64,000 nucleotides of DNA from Mesorhabditis belari (Eukaryota > Nematoda > Chromadorea > Rhabditida > Rhabditidae): the NCBI GenBank assembly GCA_958450365.1, contig CAUEEP010000742.1, positions 4,112,501-4,176,500 of the forward strand, given 5' to 3'. The position numbers and the translations under genes were made by a program. Position 1 is the stretch's first letter, and each line of letters begins with the position of its first letter. This document shows positions 31,429 through 47,500 of the stretch, in pieces. The notes beneath the pieces were generated by a model. It saw only the letters and a list, made by a program, of their open reading frames with translations. It was not told the origin of the DNA and searched no databases.

Positions 31429-31990
31429 ACTTGAGTGAGCTGTTGTTAGCTCAATCCGCACAACACTATTGGCTTTTTTTAATCAACTTTAGCATCAACA
31501 TCACTACTCCAGCAGCCTGAACTGAAGAACTGAAGAACTTAACAGCATCCATTTCTTCAACCGATCCCTCCACCTCGATCCTCCAACAATTAGCAATCGC
31601 CCACTTTTTATCGGCTTTATGGTCCTTTGTAAGTCGTGGAGCTTGCTTCATGAGTTTGTATTTGAGTATTGAAGATCGTTTGACAACGTTGTGCACAGTT
31701 TGGCGAGTGACCGGAAGCTTCATCTCCTTGCGAACCTCTTCGAGTGATGTCGTCGTGTTGGAAAGACGTCTCGTAATTGCGCGTTCGTCTTGAGCGGTCA
31801 ACTTTGGGACTTGAGTGAGCTATTGTTAGCTCAATCCGCACAACACTATTGGCTTTTTTTTATTCAACTTTAGCATCAACATCACTACTCCAGCAGCCTG
31901 AACTGAAGAACTGAAGAACTTAACAGCATCCATTTCTCCAACCGATCCCTCGATCCTCCAACAATTAGCAATCGCCCACTTTTTATCGCT
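31429..31990. repeat. About 180-bp direct repeat flanking a Tc3-like fragment
   Basis: 31429-31613 and 31808-31987 are near-identical (TTAGCTCAATCCGCACAACA, CAGCAGCCTGAACTGAAGAA and so on). Between them, 31616-31803 on the minus strand encodes a Tc3-like segment (LSNTTTSLEEVRKEMKLPVT, VHNVVKRSSILKYKLMKQ). The copy at 28.5 kb lacks part of this segment, so this one came from a more complete relative. Confidence 0.8.
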
Positions 31991-32718
31991 GTTGCTTTTT
32001 CTCACACAATTTCCGTGGGTTTAGGGTTTAAACGAGCCGATAATCGAGTGGGGAGATTCGTGGAAAACTCATGGATCGAGGTGGATTGGGGAGAAAATAG
32101 GTTAAAGAGGATTGAAAGGGATCTGATTGATGAGTGAGGACCGACTTGCCAACTACCCACACTATTCGAAGATCTCTAGATCCCCATGATCACCCCCAAG
32201 AACCTAAAGAGTACCCCAAGAAAGAAGCACCCACACTTTCTCCCCATGATCAGCTACTCCGCTTAGCTCTTCCTAGTGATCTCTCGCCCTTGGTATGTGT
32301 ATGGGGAGACTGAGGCTGAGTCCAAGAAATGAGCCAACAGTGTAATACCCCTGAAGATTCTTTCTCTTTATCCTTGCCTCAGCCTTGCCTCAGCCTTGCC
32401 CACCCTTTTCCTTTTCCTTTCAACAGCCACCCACTACCCTCAATCCTCAACAAAACGAGAAAACAACATAAAAACTATACGGGGAAATAGATGATTCAGG
32501 TAAGATTACTGATTACAGCCACAAGGTGTCGATCGCGGAAAAAGTAGATTAAAGGGGGAAAGTACTGCTCTTGTATAAAAGAAGGACTCTGGGGGGAAGA
32601 AATTTTAATTATTTAGCAATGGTTTATGTTTTCATTTATTCATTTTTTACAGTGCCTTTTACTGACATGTTCAAGATCCTAGCTCATAGAAAGCTTCACT
32701 TTGCTTATGGTTATTTTC

Positions 32719-33050
32719 TAATAGTAGTACATCCTAAGCTTCGCCTAAATTGCTTGAAATCTCGAAGGCCGTTTATTAGAACCTATTGATGTGGGGTCGG
32801 AAAATGTAGGTGACGATGAGATCATCACTGATCGATGAGAGCACTGAATGTAGGTGATGATGGTTATTTCCTAATAGTAGTGCATTCTAAGCTTCGCCTA
32901 AATTGCTTGAAATCTTGAAAGCAACCTATTGATGTGGCGAAAATGTAGCTGATAATGAGTTTTTGTGAGGGATTTGATTGTTGAGCTTCTGTGAAAACTT
33001 GGAAACTAGTAAAATAGTCATCAACTCGTCTCACTACTATTAGAGAAAAT
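32719..33050. mobile_element. Two decayed MITE copies related to 21719-21926
   Basis: TAATAGTAGTACATCCTAAG at 32719 and TAATAGTAGTGCATTCTAAG at 32872 begin related units (GCTTCGCCTAAATTGCTTGA in both). The right edge is CTACTATTAGAGAAAATAC at 33029-33048, matching the inverted end of the 21719-21926 MITE. Confidence 0.65.
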
Positions 33051-34859
33051 ACAATAGTTGGCTGTATCTAGCGGCTGTTGTTAGTCAGCGCTGTTGTTAG
33101 TCAGAGGTTTAGCCATAGTTTTCTAGTAGACAACTATCAAGTCTTCTAATAAGTCTACTCATTGTCAGTATCAGTGCCGATTTGTCAGCACGAGCTGGTA
33201 CTTACTGTTAGCCGGTACTCCACCTGTACCCAGCCGGAGTACAGGCTTCATTGATCCACTGCTAGATTTAAAATGTAACAACAAAAAGTAGATAAATCTA
33301 GTTAGATTAGTTGATATAACAAATATCGATTTTTACAAGAATCAAGATCAAGAATCACATTTATCAGGATTTCATTTTGATCTTATTAATTCCACAAAAC
33401 CCATTGCTTTCAAGACTTTCAATTTTTTTGTTTTACTTTGTCTTCTTTATGTTTTTTGCTTCTGTTCATCTTTCTTCCGTTCTTTTTTCGTTAAGCCCCT
33501 TCTCGTTTATTTATAAAAGTCACTTTTTCTCGTTCGGAGATCGAAAAGTTGAAAAAAATCAAGGCAGAAAAGGGAGCAGTTCAGAGAAATGGCAAAGATT
33601 ACGGTTAAAAAAGAGACCAGGAGAAGTAAGACGAAAGAAAAACGAAGGAAGGGAAAAGATTGTTGGCAATGAAGAAGCAAAAAAGGGTGAATGTCCAATA
33701 GACGAAGAGATGGGCACATCTGTGAGGGGAAAGGGAGGTGCGGGGGCGCTGTAAAGTGTGTGTGGATGGGGGATCCCCTCATCACCCACATCCACCATTC
33801 TTGGGGGACCATTCATCCATTGCCTTCCCAGCTCTATGTTGAGGGCAGATCCGGTCCACTCCTCTCCATTTCTTTGTCTTTGTCTTTGTCTTTCCTACCC
33901 TTTCCAACACTTGCACCCCAGTCACTCAGCCAGCACCAATGATACTGTAACGTTTTTCAAAATGACTGACGGATTTCTATAAAGTCTATTGTTAGATAGA
34001 CTTAGATTAGAAGATTGTTAGATAAGAGAAACTGAACTGTTTGGAGAATTCGGTAACTTTCTTAGGTTTAAGATCAAGTTCAATGGTTAACCTAGGCTCT
34101 AGATTGTCGAAAACTTTACCTAATAGAAAAAAAGTATTCTAAATCAGAATTCTAAAGTGTCAGGCCAGGGTTATGCCTTGATTTCCAAGGCAGCTGAGTC
34201 CAAGGCAGCTCTCTAGGCAGCTGAGTGTCATGAGATGACAGTAAAAACGTATTTATTAAGACAATAGTGTTGAAAAAACCTTATTGTTTAATTGAAAGCT
34301 ATTCATTGAAAGCTATTTCTGACTTTCGTAGTGACTAGGTACTGCTCTAGAGACTGCTCTAGAGAAAAAGCGCAGTCGCAATAAGTTTCGCAATAAGTTG
34401 AACAGTTCAATTTAACCACAAATCCCCTTTCAATAAGTAACCACCAAGTGATGACTAAATTTTGTTGCCAAAAAGGATTTCCCCATAAAAACTCGAAATC
34501 CCAATCGCTCGAGCTGTTTATCCCAAATATTGTCAAGCTCAAATCCGTGCTTATCCGCCTCACACACTCAAATTCCCATTCCATTCTTGAGGCTGTAATC
34601 TGATCCGAAAACTAGTTGAGTTGTGTCCCTTTACCCCTTCTTCTCATCTCATCCATGCAGAAATCTCCACCCCCCCGTTCGGATCAATTACCCAATTCTT
34701 TCTACTAACAATTTGTACTAGATACTTACTTCTAGATTTTATTTAAATCTAACAGTTAAGTCTAATAGAAAAATTAGAAAATTGTAAGAGTTTTTGTAAA
34801 TTTTCATAAGAATTTTTAGTTCTAAACTTGTAGATTAGATGTAGCTGAAGTTTTGTTAA

Positions 34860-34985
34860 GTAGCTAAGTAGTTACATAAATCTAGCTAGATAGCTAGGTA
34901 GTTACATAAACCAGTTAGATAGCTAGGTTTAAACCTAGCTAGGTAGTTACATAAACCTAGCTATCTAGCTAGGTTTATCTAGCGT
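34860..34985. repeat. AGCTAGGTAGTTACATAAAC tandem repeats
   Basis: About five imperfect copies of AGCTAGGTAGTTACATAAAC and its partial inverse (AACCTAGCTA) form a small repeat and hairpin cluster upstream of actin. Confidence 0.7.
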
Positions 34986-35337
34986 TAAAAACCCTTACAC
35001 TACCTTTAGCTACCGCTCTAGTATAGCTAAAATTGTTATAAAGTCAATTTTCAGAGCTGAGGAAAGTAGATAGAATCGGAAGCTCTAATTTTTCAATCTG
35101 AGTTTGAAAATCAATCGATTTAAAGCTTTGATTGATTCAGTCTCATGCATTCAAGTTCTCTGAAGTCTTTTCTTTTCCAATTATTGACTGATCTTCTCCC
35201 CCGACTCCCATAGGTAACAATGAAAAAGATTAGCACTTTACACTCTCTTCCCAAATAATTCTTGGACCCTCAAGAGTGTGGAGATCTTTAGGGAAAGGAG
35301 GGGCTGCCGATTAAAAGAAGGACGATTGATCGATCAG

Positions 35338-35450
35338 TTTTCTTTCTTCTCCTCCTTCTCTTCCTTCTTCTTCTTCTTCTCCTCCTTCTCTTCCTTCTTC
35401 TTCTTCCTCTTCTCCTCTCTTCTTCTTCCTCTTCTCCTTCTTCTTCTTAG
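35338..35450 (+). repeat. CTTCTTCCT polypyrimidine tract
   Basis: More than 100 bases of almost pure C/T on the plus strand (CTTCTTCTTCTCCTCC and similar), about 0.6 kb upstream of the actin ATG. Confidence 0.85.
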
Positions 35451-35837
35451 GTCCCCTCCTCGATCGGGGCTTTTCCCTGCGCTCAAGGGAAAAGGGGAAG
35501 AGGCGACGATTCTCGGAAAGACACACCCAGGGGGTCCCCCCTCCATCTCCCGTTGTAACTGTTTGTCTTGTCTGGGTCCTCTTCTCTCATCCTAGGTCCC
35601 TCCCCTTCTTTCCCATTTGGACTCCTCCCCCATCCCTCCCCATCCACCCCGATCGGGGCCGCACTCGACAGTCTGTTGTCCTTGGCTCTCCACCTCCACT
35701 CCTCCTCACCCCTTCCTAAGATCTTGCAAACTCCTAGAAGATAGGGAAGCTTCTTCTTTTCTTATTCTTCTTATTCTTCCATGAGATCCCAGTCATATAC
35801 TTCTATGATTTAGCATTGGACTTTCAAATTTTCCTTA

Positions 35838-35935
35838 AGCAAGCTTTTCTTTAAGCAAGCTTTTCTTTAAGCAAGCTTTTCTTTCAGCAAGCTTTTCTTT
35901 CAGCAAGACTATCTTTAAATAAGCTTTTCTTTTCT
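35838..35935. repeat. 18-bp minisatellite AAGCAAGCTTTTCTTTAA
   Basis: Five tandem copies of an AAGCTTTTCTTTMAGCA unit end about 80 bases before the actin start codon. They may lie in the 5' leader or promoter. Confidence 0.8.
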
Positions 35936-36018
35936 TAATTTTCTTGGACTTATCAAAACTCTTTACTTATCTTCAAATTTCTAGGGGTACCCCGCTTTAA
36001 CCAGTCAAAAGAAGCAGA

Positions 36019-39454
<3,436 letters not shown>

Positions 39455-39739
39455 ACAATCAGAAGCCCCAATCCATCTCAAACACATCAAAGAGAAAAAT
39501 ATCCAAACATTTTTTTGTACCATCAACAAAAAAATTTCTTTGTATCACCGTCGCACCACATTTTACACTCGCAGCAACATCTTTTCCCCTTACGCGAGTC
39601 AACAACATCCATTTTATTATTTGTCATCATTCGTTTTTTGGCAACTTACCTTTTCTTTGCTCATTCTTTTCAATCTTTTCTCTTTTTTGATAAGTCGAAT
39701 TCTGCGTAACTTTCTGACAACCCCCAAAAAGATGCAAAT

Positions 39740-39745
39740 AATAAA
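39740..39745 (+). terminator. Actin polyadenylation signal AATAAA
   Basis: AATAAA lies 286 bases after the actin stop codon and is followed by an A-rich stretch. It is the best candidate for the 3' end signal. Confidence 0.6.
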
Positions 39746-40074
39746 CTTTTAACAAAAATTTTGAGCAAATACGAATACTAATTACTGAATACAAATTAAA
39801 ACAAAGAAATTTGAAAATTGAAAAAAAAGGACAACAAACAAAGCTTGGAATGAGAAAAATAAGAGTTTTGGTCAGCTAGAGAATCTCAAAAAGATCTGCA
39901 ATTGTTCAAAAAGTTCTCTCAAAGTCAAGCACTGAAACTTTTTAAAACCTTGTCTCTTTCTTGATCCAAGAGAGTGCAATAAAAGCTCATGTTTCCTTTG
40001 AAAACCTCTGATTTCCGTTATTTCCTTTGGGATTTTGAAAAATGAGTGTCAAAAGAAATTGGAGACAAGACTTG

Positions 40075-40385
40075 AAAGCTTAGTTGAATTCAGAACAAGC
40101 TTGAAAGCTTAGTTGATCCTGTTCAAGATTCAGAGCAAGCTTGAAAGCTTAGTTGATTCTATTCAAGATTCAGAACCAGCTTGAAAGCTTAGTTGATCCT
40201 GTTCAAGATTCAGAGCAAGCTTGAAAGCTTAGTTGATTCTATTCAAGATTCAGAACAAGCTTGAAAGCTTAGTTGATCCTGTTCAAGATTCAGAGCAAGC
40301 TTGAAAGCTTAGTTGATTCTATTCAAGATTCAGAACAAGCTTGAAAGCTTAGTTGATCCTGTTCAAGATTCAGAGCAAGCTTCGA
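40075..40385. repeat. About 40-bp minisatellite downstream of actin
   Basis: About seven copies of a unit containing AGCTTGAAAGCTTAGTTGAT and (C/T)CTATTCAAGATTCAGA. Units alternate between CCTGTTC and TCTATTC forms, giving a higher-order period of about 80 bp. Confidence 0.9.
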
Positions 40386-40692
40386 GATCAAACCAAAAGT
40401 TCCAAAAGTTCCAAAATGTTTCCAAAATGCTCTTTTTGTTCAAAAACTAATGTGTCTTTTAAAACGTGTCAAATTTCATTTGAAATTTCATTAGATACTA
40501 TAATCTTGCTTATAGTTTTTATCCAATCACCCTGAGATTCGATAAAAATTAAAGATGATTATGCTGATAGTGTCAGCTTTAACCGAACGGACGTCTTTAA
40601 TCACTTTTTGCAAAAATATGTAAAGCTTTTGGAAATTCAATGTCAACAAAACGTTTATACCAAGAAAATTTAACTAAATTTAACTAAAGAAT

Positions 40693-41066
40693 GGGGGGTG
40701 GGACAAATGCGACCTTTTTTTTGCGCACCTGGACATTTGCGCACCTTTTTTTTGCTGGAAATGGCCTTAGGAAAGGTCGTAGAGCTTCAAAAATGTTTTC
40801 ATAGAAGGGAATCGTATGCGTAGATTCCGAATTTCGACAAATCAGACCTCGCTGACACGTCAAATTTGGGCTAAAAGGCAAAACCTGCGGAAAAGCGTTA
40901 AGTTGCGTGACGTGTCAGCCCAAATTTGACGTGTCAGCGAGGTCTGATTTATCGAAATTCGGAATCTACGCATACGATTCCCTTATATGAAAATATTTTT
41001 GAAGCTCTACGACCTTTCCTAAGGCCTTTTCCAGCAAAAAAAAAAGATCGCATTTGTCCCACCCCC
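40693..41066. repeat. Palindrome, about 160-bp arms
   Basis: GGGGTGGGACAAATGCGACC at the left pairs with the right end at about 41066, and pairing continues through CATACGATTCCCTT and TGACACGTCAAATTTGGGCT to a 45-base apex at about 40875-40920. The GGACAAATGCGACC-type end also occurs singly at 31105-31130, so this is a dispersed foldback family. Confidence 0.88.
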
Positions 41067-41502
41067 AAAGAATGCAAATTTTCTGCCATGCGAGAAAATG
41101 AGCGTATAAAAGAAGAAAATTTTTTTGAAATTTGTTGTGTTGAATCAAAATTTATTTAAGTTGAATTTATTTTTTTAACCAATTTTGCTAACTTTTTGAT
41201 TGGCATATGTATTCTTTCCTTTTTTTGTTAGCTCATGAGATTTCCAGAGGGACATAAATCACTTTTTCACTTCAGAGGAATGCTCTTTTTTTGGTCTTTT
41301 TTGGTTTCTAGCTGGCTGGCATGGCCTTTGTCAATATATCGAATCACTCCACTGGCCCTCCTTTCCATTCCTTTTTACACCTTTTCTTCGTGCTTTCATT
41401 TCATTTCTGTACATATTTGTTCGATTACAGGGAAACCACGTCAAAAAGTTCACCCATCATCAGTCGACTTTGGGATTTGATGAGGGAAATTGACGATCAT
41501 CG

Positions 41503-44500
41503 ATGAGCCAATCAAGAAAGAAGATATCTGACACGAATAAAAGGTGCGTTTCTTTGAGTTTAAGCTTTTATTTGTTTCATTTGCCTTTTTCAAATGAATG
41601 ACTTAAGTTGACCCATTTTTAAAAGTAAGCAGATTCATATAGCTTAGATTTTTATCATTAGTAGAAAAGAATTGAAACTTATTGAGAAATTTTTGGTGGA
41701 GAATAATCAAATTAAATAGCCGGAGTTGAAGTAAACATCAAAAAGCTTTCAATTTTCTTATATTCGATAGGTTTAATAGTATCGATTCACTGCTAAACAC
41801 AACTAACAATGAATTTGTTTCAAAACATCGATAATTTTTTCCTTTAGTAGCTATCCTCGCCATTGTGACGTGTGCCCGAGTCGTGGTCATCCATTTTACG
41901 ACGCTTCCGAATTTGTCCATCATCTACGCAACACTCATTTGACTCGAGAAGGCGGATCTTTTGTTTGCCGGTTAGTTTCGAGTAGAAGTTTTATATATTA
42001 GGCAGATTATTTTGTTTTTCGAAATTAGAAAGAATGTTTTTCCAAACTACACCCAGTTATTCGCTAAGTTAGAGCCATAAAGGCATATTAAAATTTTAAC
42101 CAATCAGAATAGTTACTAGCAGAGTTTTTCTAATGACTCAAAGCTAATCTAGACTCTTATGAATTCCAAGAATGTTTATAATGAACGATTCCCCCATTTC
42201 GATAAACATTGACTCATGCAGATTTTTGAATTGATTAAATGATCAAAATCCGATAAATGTCCTGATGTCATCTTCGCACAATTTTTTGACAAAATAAATT
42301 CCATCCGCCTTTTAAAGTTTTAAATCACAAACTATCTAACCTAGTAAATAGTTCTAGCACTTTTTCTTTTTCTGTTTTGTCTATGATCGCTTTATCATGC
42401 TGCCCATCAGCAGCGATGTCCTTGAGAACTCCCGATTCTCTTCATTGAAACAAAATTTGTTCAGTTCCAATCAAGTTTCTTTTAACCATTCACATAATTA
42501 GTTTCTTTTTACAAAGTTTAAGTGCGTTTTTGGTAAAAATGTTTACTTTCTTTTTCAGTTACGGTCCAAACGGAGTGTGCCCGTCGTTGCCGTTAGAAGG
42601 CGTGAATGATATCGATTATGAAGCGCATTTACGAAGATTCCATACAACGAGTGGGTTTCAATTTTTTTTTCTAATAATTCTTCAGGTAAAATAAATATTT
42701 TTCGTAGACATTTTACCATATCTTTACATTTAGCTGCTCCTCAACCAAAAGCCCGACCATCGAACGACGAGAAGGCGTTCACAATGGCAAGGTGGGCCAC
42801 AAAAAATTTCACCCGAACAAAGTTGTCAAATTTTTATTAGGCAAAAAAAGTAACGCTACTCAATGAAGGCACGAGTTTTTCGAGAGTAACCACAATAATT
42901 ATAAGTGAAGATCGGCATTATTAGGGCAATTATTAAAGGCAGGCAACAATTGAAGCAATCACAACCACTAGAGAAAAATAGAAATGTTTGAACTCTGGCG
43001 TTGGCGTTGATCTTGACCCTCATTTCCGATTATCCGATTGAAATTTTCGTCTGTGGACTTGGCTGGGTGGGGTAGCCGTTTTTAGCGTTTGGATTGGAAT
43101 TCACCGCGTTTCCATTGTCTCCTTTCTAAATGGATTGAGTTTGTTGAAAACAAAAGCCACTAAGTGTACATTAAATTAACCTTTATCCCTTCCCAATATT
43201 AGTAGTAAGTATCCCTTCCCATGTTAGAGATTTTATTTGATAACAGCGGGTTTGTGGGCAGTGCTTGGTGCGATTTCTTTTGCAGTCAATTTTCACTCCC
43301 AGCCTACCGATCTCTTTCTTTGCTCATTTTCATTCCAGGGATTCGTGAGGGGATTTGACGAAAGTGTCATACCGGCCTTTAATTTTTTTTTATACAGGAA
43401 ATGGTGTGTTAAATCATAGATAACTAAGAAAATATAAAAAAGACACTAAAAATAAGTTTATGTTTGGTGTATTAAAAGTTTTAAAGCTTTCCACTAACCT
43501 TACTGCCTCGTCGTGATCCAGGGGCAGAGCCCTCCTCATCCAAAAGAGGCTTTTTGTCGACGACGACTTTTTGCACAAAAGAATTGTACAAGTAACCAAC
43601 TCCCTAGATTTTTTTGAATAGAATTTCTCTTTTTACTCTAACCTGGATAAGTGATAGCACCGACAACCCTAGCCACACTCCGATTCCTCCACCAATCGCG
43701 GCTACCAATTTCCAGAAGGTCCACACGTAACTTTGTTCCATGTTCAAGAACTCGAAGGCTCCCCAATGGATTTCGATACTTGTGAAATCTTAAAATAGTG
43801 GGCATATATTGGGTTTTTTCTCGATTGAATCGATTCCTTACTTGCTCTTGGGGCTTTTCCTTGTGGCATATGCACCAAATTGTACCGAATTTGTATGCAA
43901 TCGGGTCGACAATACGATCGGCACTCGTTTTCTTGCTTTGAGTAGTTTCCGGCAAGAGCTTCTTCTTTCCTAAAAATTTTAGTTTCCAAGTTTACTATTT
44001 GTCTCATTACGTCAAATTGACTTGAGCGTAGTTGCAGGGTTTGTAATTCTGGAGATCAGATTCTTTAGCCAGGTAAGATAGGGTGAGTGGCAAGCATTTC
44101 CATGTATCCTGAAATATTCTTTTAAAACATAAAATTTTGGTCCTTTACCCGAATCAACTCAAATCGGCATCTCGAGTAGCAATCGAATTCGGTATCATCG
44201 CCATCTTTCATCTCTTTGCATCTTGTTGAATTATCATCGTTTTCCAAATGCTTGAAGCGGTGCTTCACTTCAACGGTCAATTGGTGATGCTGTCCGATAC
44301 ATGCCTAGGTTTTGAGTTATCACTTGAACAAGTGAAAAGTCATACCTGATCAATGAATCCATCGCGAGTCCGGGCTTTGCCCTCCATGAAACGGTTCAAT
44401 GACGACTGTCTTCCGTGGAAATCAACATGCATGCAATCGATCGTTTTTCCTTGTTTGAGCACATTGTCCACGTTTGTTTGCATAAGCATCGTAAAGAATT

Positions 44501-47500
44501 GCCCCTGAAAATTTCAATCTTAACACTCATCTTTTCTTTTTTACTTGATCTTCGATATTGTGGTAGGACTCTTTGGGGTAAACGGGCGAGAAGCACATTT
44601 GCTTCAAGGACAACCATTGAATTTTCAACTTTGGCATAATGAATGGATGATAATCGTCGAAAATGTGCCGCTTGAACGTCAAAATTGATCGCAAAAATAG
44701 CTGCGTGCCGACTTGTTGCATCAATTCTGCGTAGGAAATCTCCGCTTTGTCCATCCAAGCTTGCCATTTCTGGGAAGATTAATGGCAATGGAATATCTTT
44801 TGCTTAACTCACCTGGTACATTTTTCTTTTGGCGGCCAATTGTGGAAAATATCTGTATCGGAAGATTGGTTTTCCAATGTTCTTTGCGTCAGTTTCCCTT
44901 TCAAGTGAGTTCATCACAGCGAGATAATCGTAAGATTCGAAAAGAAGTCGATCGTCCCATCTTCTTAATGGATTGAGAGCGACCGATTTGTTGGACATCT
45001 CCTCTAGTTGTTCCTAGATTTTCATGTTTGACGATTTGATCTAGACCTTGTAAGTTAAACTACTAACCTCAACAAAGATATCCCATTCAGTCACATTGGC
45101 CGTTCGATCGATGATCACATGAGAATTCACCATATCAGCGCCCATGCAAAAAGTGATATTTGGCAGCGTCATACTGTCATTCATTCGAATTGACAGATCT
45201 GACTGCTTTGGGTTGTCCATGTAATCATTCAACTGAAAATTTTCTTTCATTAAAACTTTTTGCTAAATTACCAGCTCCGCCAAATCCCTGATTGTTAGAC
45301 AAGCCAGGAAGAAAATGATGAAGTAGAGAGCATATTTTTGGGTTTTCCTTCCGAACATTGCATCCGCACACGAATTTGGCTGCTCTTTCCCATTTTGGGA
45401 CTTTATATCGGTGATCTTCGGCATCACCTGAATTTTATACCCATTTTTATAAAATTAGGGTAGAAAATGAAATCTAGAAGCCCCATTTGACTTACAAGTA
45501 GCAAAGGGCTTAAAATCGTCTGAAATTCATCATCACTACAGTCATTCTCAATACAGGATCGAGGAAAATAAGTCATTTTTGATATTTGAGAGGAATATCA
45601 TACTATTGTTAATCAGGAAAACAATATTGTTTTGAAGCCATAAAACTTCAAAAATACTGGTGGCTAATATGATAGTTTTTGAATAGAAAGTAAGTTAATA
45701 TGCTTGTTGTCGAGATTGTCGAGAGGGAAGAAAGGGGTGAGGTGATAATAGTGTCTCGTGTGTTATGACTTGCGGAAGGGATGGAAGAAATAAGTGGAAA
45801 AAGACTAGTTTGAATACTCTAGACACTCGGTTTTGTTTATTGAAATGGGTGTGTGAATCGCGTTCACTTCATTTTTCCCCTCAGGATTTCACTCCCTTTC
45901 ACTCCCTCAAGGGGAAGAAAAGGTGTACTCCCTTACTCATTTCACCGTTCGTTTCGTGTTTGTGTGCGCTGAGAAGTCAATGAGTATGAGTGGGGAGGAT
46001 CAGCTGGCACTTTCTCCTTCTCTTCTTCTTGTTATTATGGCACTTTTTGCGTTTAGTGTTAGTGGATACTCCTTTGTTCTAAGCGCCCCTCTCCCGTTAT
46101 TTTTTCCCCAAACCGTCTCGATTACCTCTCTAATTTCTCTGGAATTCCCGTGAACTATTGCTATTTTCTCGGGAGTTGTATGGAGAGCGAATATTCATGT
46201 CGTTACACTCAACTCACGCGCAACACACATGTTCATTTTACCTCATTTCTAAACGAGCGGTCAAAACCAGGCTTCTCCCCCCTTTCTTCTCACAAAGTAT
46301 TCATTTAACCCAAGAGCGGACGTTTATGACTGTTATGAGAGAGAAGTGAATGTGCTATTTAAAGTAACAAATTTGAAACAAATGATAAAAACACAAGAAT
46401 AAGATTGGAAACAATAAACAAGACATCGAAAAAGTTTGAACAGAAAATGAGTCACAACGGACCTGGAAATTCCCAGCAGTTCGTGTTTTTGGGTAGTGAA
46501 TCTCCACAAAATTAGAACAATTTAGAAGTTTCTTCTTTTTTCCCAAAAAAGAGACAGTCAAGGATGGGAGCGCGCGCAAGCACGTCTTAGGTTTTCTCCG
46601 TTCTGTACTCCCTCCCCACTCTTTTTTCCTTTCATGGACACCTATTTGGGATTTGTGAAAAGTTCAGAGAGATGAAGTTAAACGGATTGGATAGCTCAAA
46701 ACAAATTATCGATAAAACCATAGAGTTCTATCGATAATATCACCGGAATTCAAAACGAAAAGAAAGTTGTTAACTGGTAGACATCGGAAAAGAAGAACTG
46801 GTTCTAGGTTTTTCATTTTTCGCGTGGTCCGTAATGCCCCCTTTGAACTATCTCTCCCTAATGTGCTCTGCTTGGTCTATCCATGTTGGTGATTTCTTTT
46901 GGATGATCCGCCTATCAGTTCGTTCATTCGTTCAGGGTGTTCGTTCGAAATTCGGTACTCTCTGTGCTTTTTTCTCTTTCTCTCCCCATTTTGACTGAGT
47001 GAAATTGTTGATGAGTTCCAAAAACCTCTTACCTATCTTTTTTTCACAAATTTTCTCTCGGGATCTATCTTTATCCCGTCAGAGTCGCGGTTCGCGACCT
47101 GCGTTTCACGCCAATTTTTCACCACATTTGTGTGTGGTTGGGTGATCGAATTAAGATGTTTGCCCAAGTCTCGACCCATCTCTATCCCCTCACATACACA
47201 CCCAACAGATACTCTCGGGGAAAATTCCGTCAATGGATAACCGGTGATCGACAATTTGGTGAAAAACTCGCGCCAATGACGCAAATCCAACGGGGACCGC
47301 TAATTTTGGGGAACGAGGATTTTGATCAATCATGACATGGAGTGAAAAGGAATTTGGTTATTAAGTAAATTAAGTAAAGTAAGTAAAAGACGAAACACAT
47401 TATATTCAATCTAGAAATCTTAAGATTATGCTTGTTAAAAAGCAAGAGATCTATTATAAAAAGAGTTGATTACGCTTTTTTTTGTTAAAAATGAAACGAG

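Larger units (their letters stand above)
33050..36018. other. Region upstream of actin
   Basis: About 3 kb with no convincing coding exon. It includes a GC-richer stretch (33.7-33.9 and 35.2-35.7 kb), a long pyrimidine tract on the plus strand (35338-35450) and minisatellites. The actin start is preceded by TTTAACCAG at 36006, which could serve as a trans-splice or intron acceptor before the short leader. Promoter elements cannot be assigned by eye. Confidence 0.4.

Noticed and set aside
33377..33754. 125-aa ORF with a hydrophobic N-terminus
   Set aside because: Phe/Leu-rich T-tract translation followed by A/G-rich sequence. No homology, no splice context and overlapping ORFs on the other strand.
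35278..35595. Ser/Phe-rich ORF upstream of actin
   Set aside because: Translation of the polypyrimidine tract. The opposite strand gives an equally artificial Glu/Lys-rich ORF.
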